NCBI GenBank assembly: GCA_002361425.1 | Contig: DESW01000020.1 | Location: 1 to 41,991 of the forward strand | From: Candidatus Saccharibacteria bacterium UBA3304 | GTDB lineage: Bacteria > Patescibacteriota > Saccharimonadia > Saccharimonadales > Saccharimonadaceae | Direction of reading: 5' to 3' | DNA: 41,991 nt | Shown here: one piece after another, positions 40,971 to 41,991 of the stretch | Position numbering within the stretch: position 1 is the stretch's first letter | Layout: each line of letters starts with the position of its first letter | Made by a program: the position numbers and the translations under genes | The notes under the pieces: model-generated | Seen by the model: only the letters and a program-made list of their open reading frames with translations | Databases searched by the model: none | Told to the model about the DNA's origin: nothing

Positions 40971-41991
40971 ATGAGCAAAATTATCGGTATTGACCTTGGT
41001 ACGACCAACTCGGCATTCGCCTACATGGTCGCTGGTAAGCCAGAGGTTATTACTAACAGTGAAGGTGATCGCACTACGCCTTCCGTCGTTGCTATTACCA
41101 AGAAAGGCGACCGCCTTGTCGGTAAGGTTGCACAGCGCCAGCGCGTAACCAACCCAGAGAATACTATTTACGGCATTAAGCGTCTTATCGGCCGCAAGTT
41201 TAGCGACAAAGAAGTTGAAAACGATAAAAAGAACGCTCCATACAAGATTGTAAAGAAGGGTGATGGCGTCGCAGTTGAATTCGGCGGCAAAGAGTACACT
41301 CCAGAAGAAGTTTCCGCTATGATTCTTTCTAAGATCAAAGCAGACGCAGAAGCATTCCTCGGCGAGAAAGTTACCGAAGCTATTATTACTGTCCCAGCTT
41401 ACTTTGACGATTCTCAGCGTCAGGCAACTAAGGATGCTGGCAAAATTGCCGGCCTCGAAGTTCGCCGTATTATTAATGAGCCTACTGCAGCAGCATTGGC
41501 TTACGGTCTCGAAAAGAACGAAGATCAAAAGATTGTTGTCTTCGACCTTGGTGGTGGCACTTTCGATGTTTCCGTCCTCGAACTTGGCGACGGCGTCTTT
41601 GAAGTAAAGTCTACTAACGGTGATACTCACCTTGGTGGTGAAGATTTCGATAACAAGATTGTCGATTACATCCTTAGCGAATTTGAGAAGGAAAACAGCA
41701 TTGATCTCCGCAAGGATCCAGCCGCTATGCAGCGCATCAAAGACGAGGCAGAGAAGGCAAAGAAAGAGCTCAGCTCTGCTACGGAAGTTGAAATCAACCT
41801 TCCATACATTACTGCAGACGAAAATGGTCCTAAGCACCTCGAGCTCACGCTCACTCGCGCAAAGCTTGAAGAGCTCGTTGAGCCTCTCCTTGCTCAGCTC
41901 GATGGTCCAGTCGAACGCGCTTTGAAAGATGCTAATCTCAAGCCTTCTGATATTTCCGAAATTGTCATGGTTGGTGGTATGACCCGTATGC
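40971..41991 (+). CDS. dnaK: Chaperone DnaK (Hsp70), N-terminal part (3' end outside window)
   Basis: ATP-driven chaperone for folding and stress recovery. The 340 codons present cover most of the nucleotide-binding domain: GIDLGTTNSAFA (phosphate 1), IINEPTAAALAYG, VFDLGGGTFDVS (phosphate 2), and IVMVGGMTRM at the window edge. GGAGG lies nine bases before the ATG. The region after TNPENTIYGIKRLIGRKF carries the longer stretch typical of diderm-type DnaK rather than the shorter Firmicutes form. Controlled by two CIRCE elements; neither hrcA nor grpE precedes it here. Confidence 0.98.
   Translation, partial: MSKIIGIDLGTTNSAFAYMVAGKPEVITNSEGDRTTPSVVAITKKGDRLVGKVAQRQRVTNPENTIYGIKRLIGRKFSDKEVENDKKNAPYKIVKKGDGVAVEFGGKEYTPEEVSAMILSKIKADAEAFLGEKVTEAIITVPAYFDDSQRQATKDAGKIAGLEVRRIINEPTAAALAYGLEKNEDQKIVVFDLGGGTFDVSVLELGDGVFEVKSTNGDTHLGGEDFDNKIVDYILSEFEKENSIDLRKDPAAMQRIKDEAEKAKKELSSATEVEINLPYITADENGPKHLELTLTRAKLEELVEPLLAQLDGPVERALKDANLKPSDISEIVMVGGMTRM

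Noticed and set aside
40878..41837. 319-codon antisense frame inside dnaK reaching the CIRCE region
   Set aside because: Shadow of dnaK codon use; would end inside the dnaK operators, with no promoter or family match.

Overview
The window reads as chromosomal DNA of a Candidatus Saccharibacteria (TM7, Patescibacteria/CPR) bacterium. This rests on recognition rather than a database search: a compact genome with many overlapping genes, shortened housekeeping proteins (half-length TsaB, MetG without a C-terminal domain), a VirB6/TrbL-like secretion protein with a very large exported domain, a minor-pilin operon with a giant exported protein, a phosphoketolase encoded by two genes, a monoderm-type LTA synthase-like enzyme and CIRCE control of dnaK. 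UGA is an ordinary stop codon here, which argues against Gracilibacteria/Absconditabacteria.

Layout. 1-6128: end of ruvC, a small secreted protein, metG, an LTA synthase-like enzyme, comEC, tsaE, tsaB. 6135-7770: rny. 7772-17350: a 10-kb pilus-tip operon made of a single-pass anchor protein, a 1402-residue exported protein and four minor pilins in H-I-J-K order. 17353-19174: tRNA-Leu, a GT39-like glycosyltransferase, tRNA-Pro. 19160-24440: an orphan gene, ftsH, murJ, ruvB. 24447-27150: rubrerythrin, a secreted HNH nuclease, an RNase HII-YraN fusion, rplS. 27226-30233: a large surface protein, ruvA and an isolated transcription unit with a structured leader and a 23-codon ORF. 30242-33944: a DsbA-like oxidoreductase, an alpha/beta hydrolase and the split phosphoketolase. 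33954-38412: a single-pass protein and the VirB6-like protein. 38428-41991: folD, murB, a membrane protein and dnaK (cut by the window end).

How it works together. Envelope building (LTA synthase-like, MurB, MurJ, GT39), surface attachment and secretion (pilus tip, VirB6-like, surface protein), DNA capture and repair (ComEC, secreted HNH nuclease, RuvABC) and proteostasis (FtsH, DnaK, thiol oxidoreductase) dominate, as expected for a host-attached epibiont with little biosynthesis. Carbon metabolism is represented by the phosphoketolase.

Promoters. About fifteen protein-coding units have a -10 box (often TGnTANAAT) whose predicted start point falls on or one base before the ATG, so their mRNAs should be leaderless. 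A second class (dnaK, rbr, rplS, rny, ftsH, the orphan unit) has leaders with Shine-Dalgarno sites. Several start choices below follow from this. The most novel-looking element is the orphan unit at 29957-30233; the oddest coding anomaly is an in-frame UGA at codon 3 of comEC.
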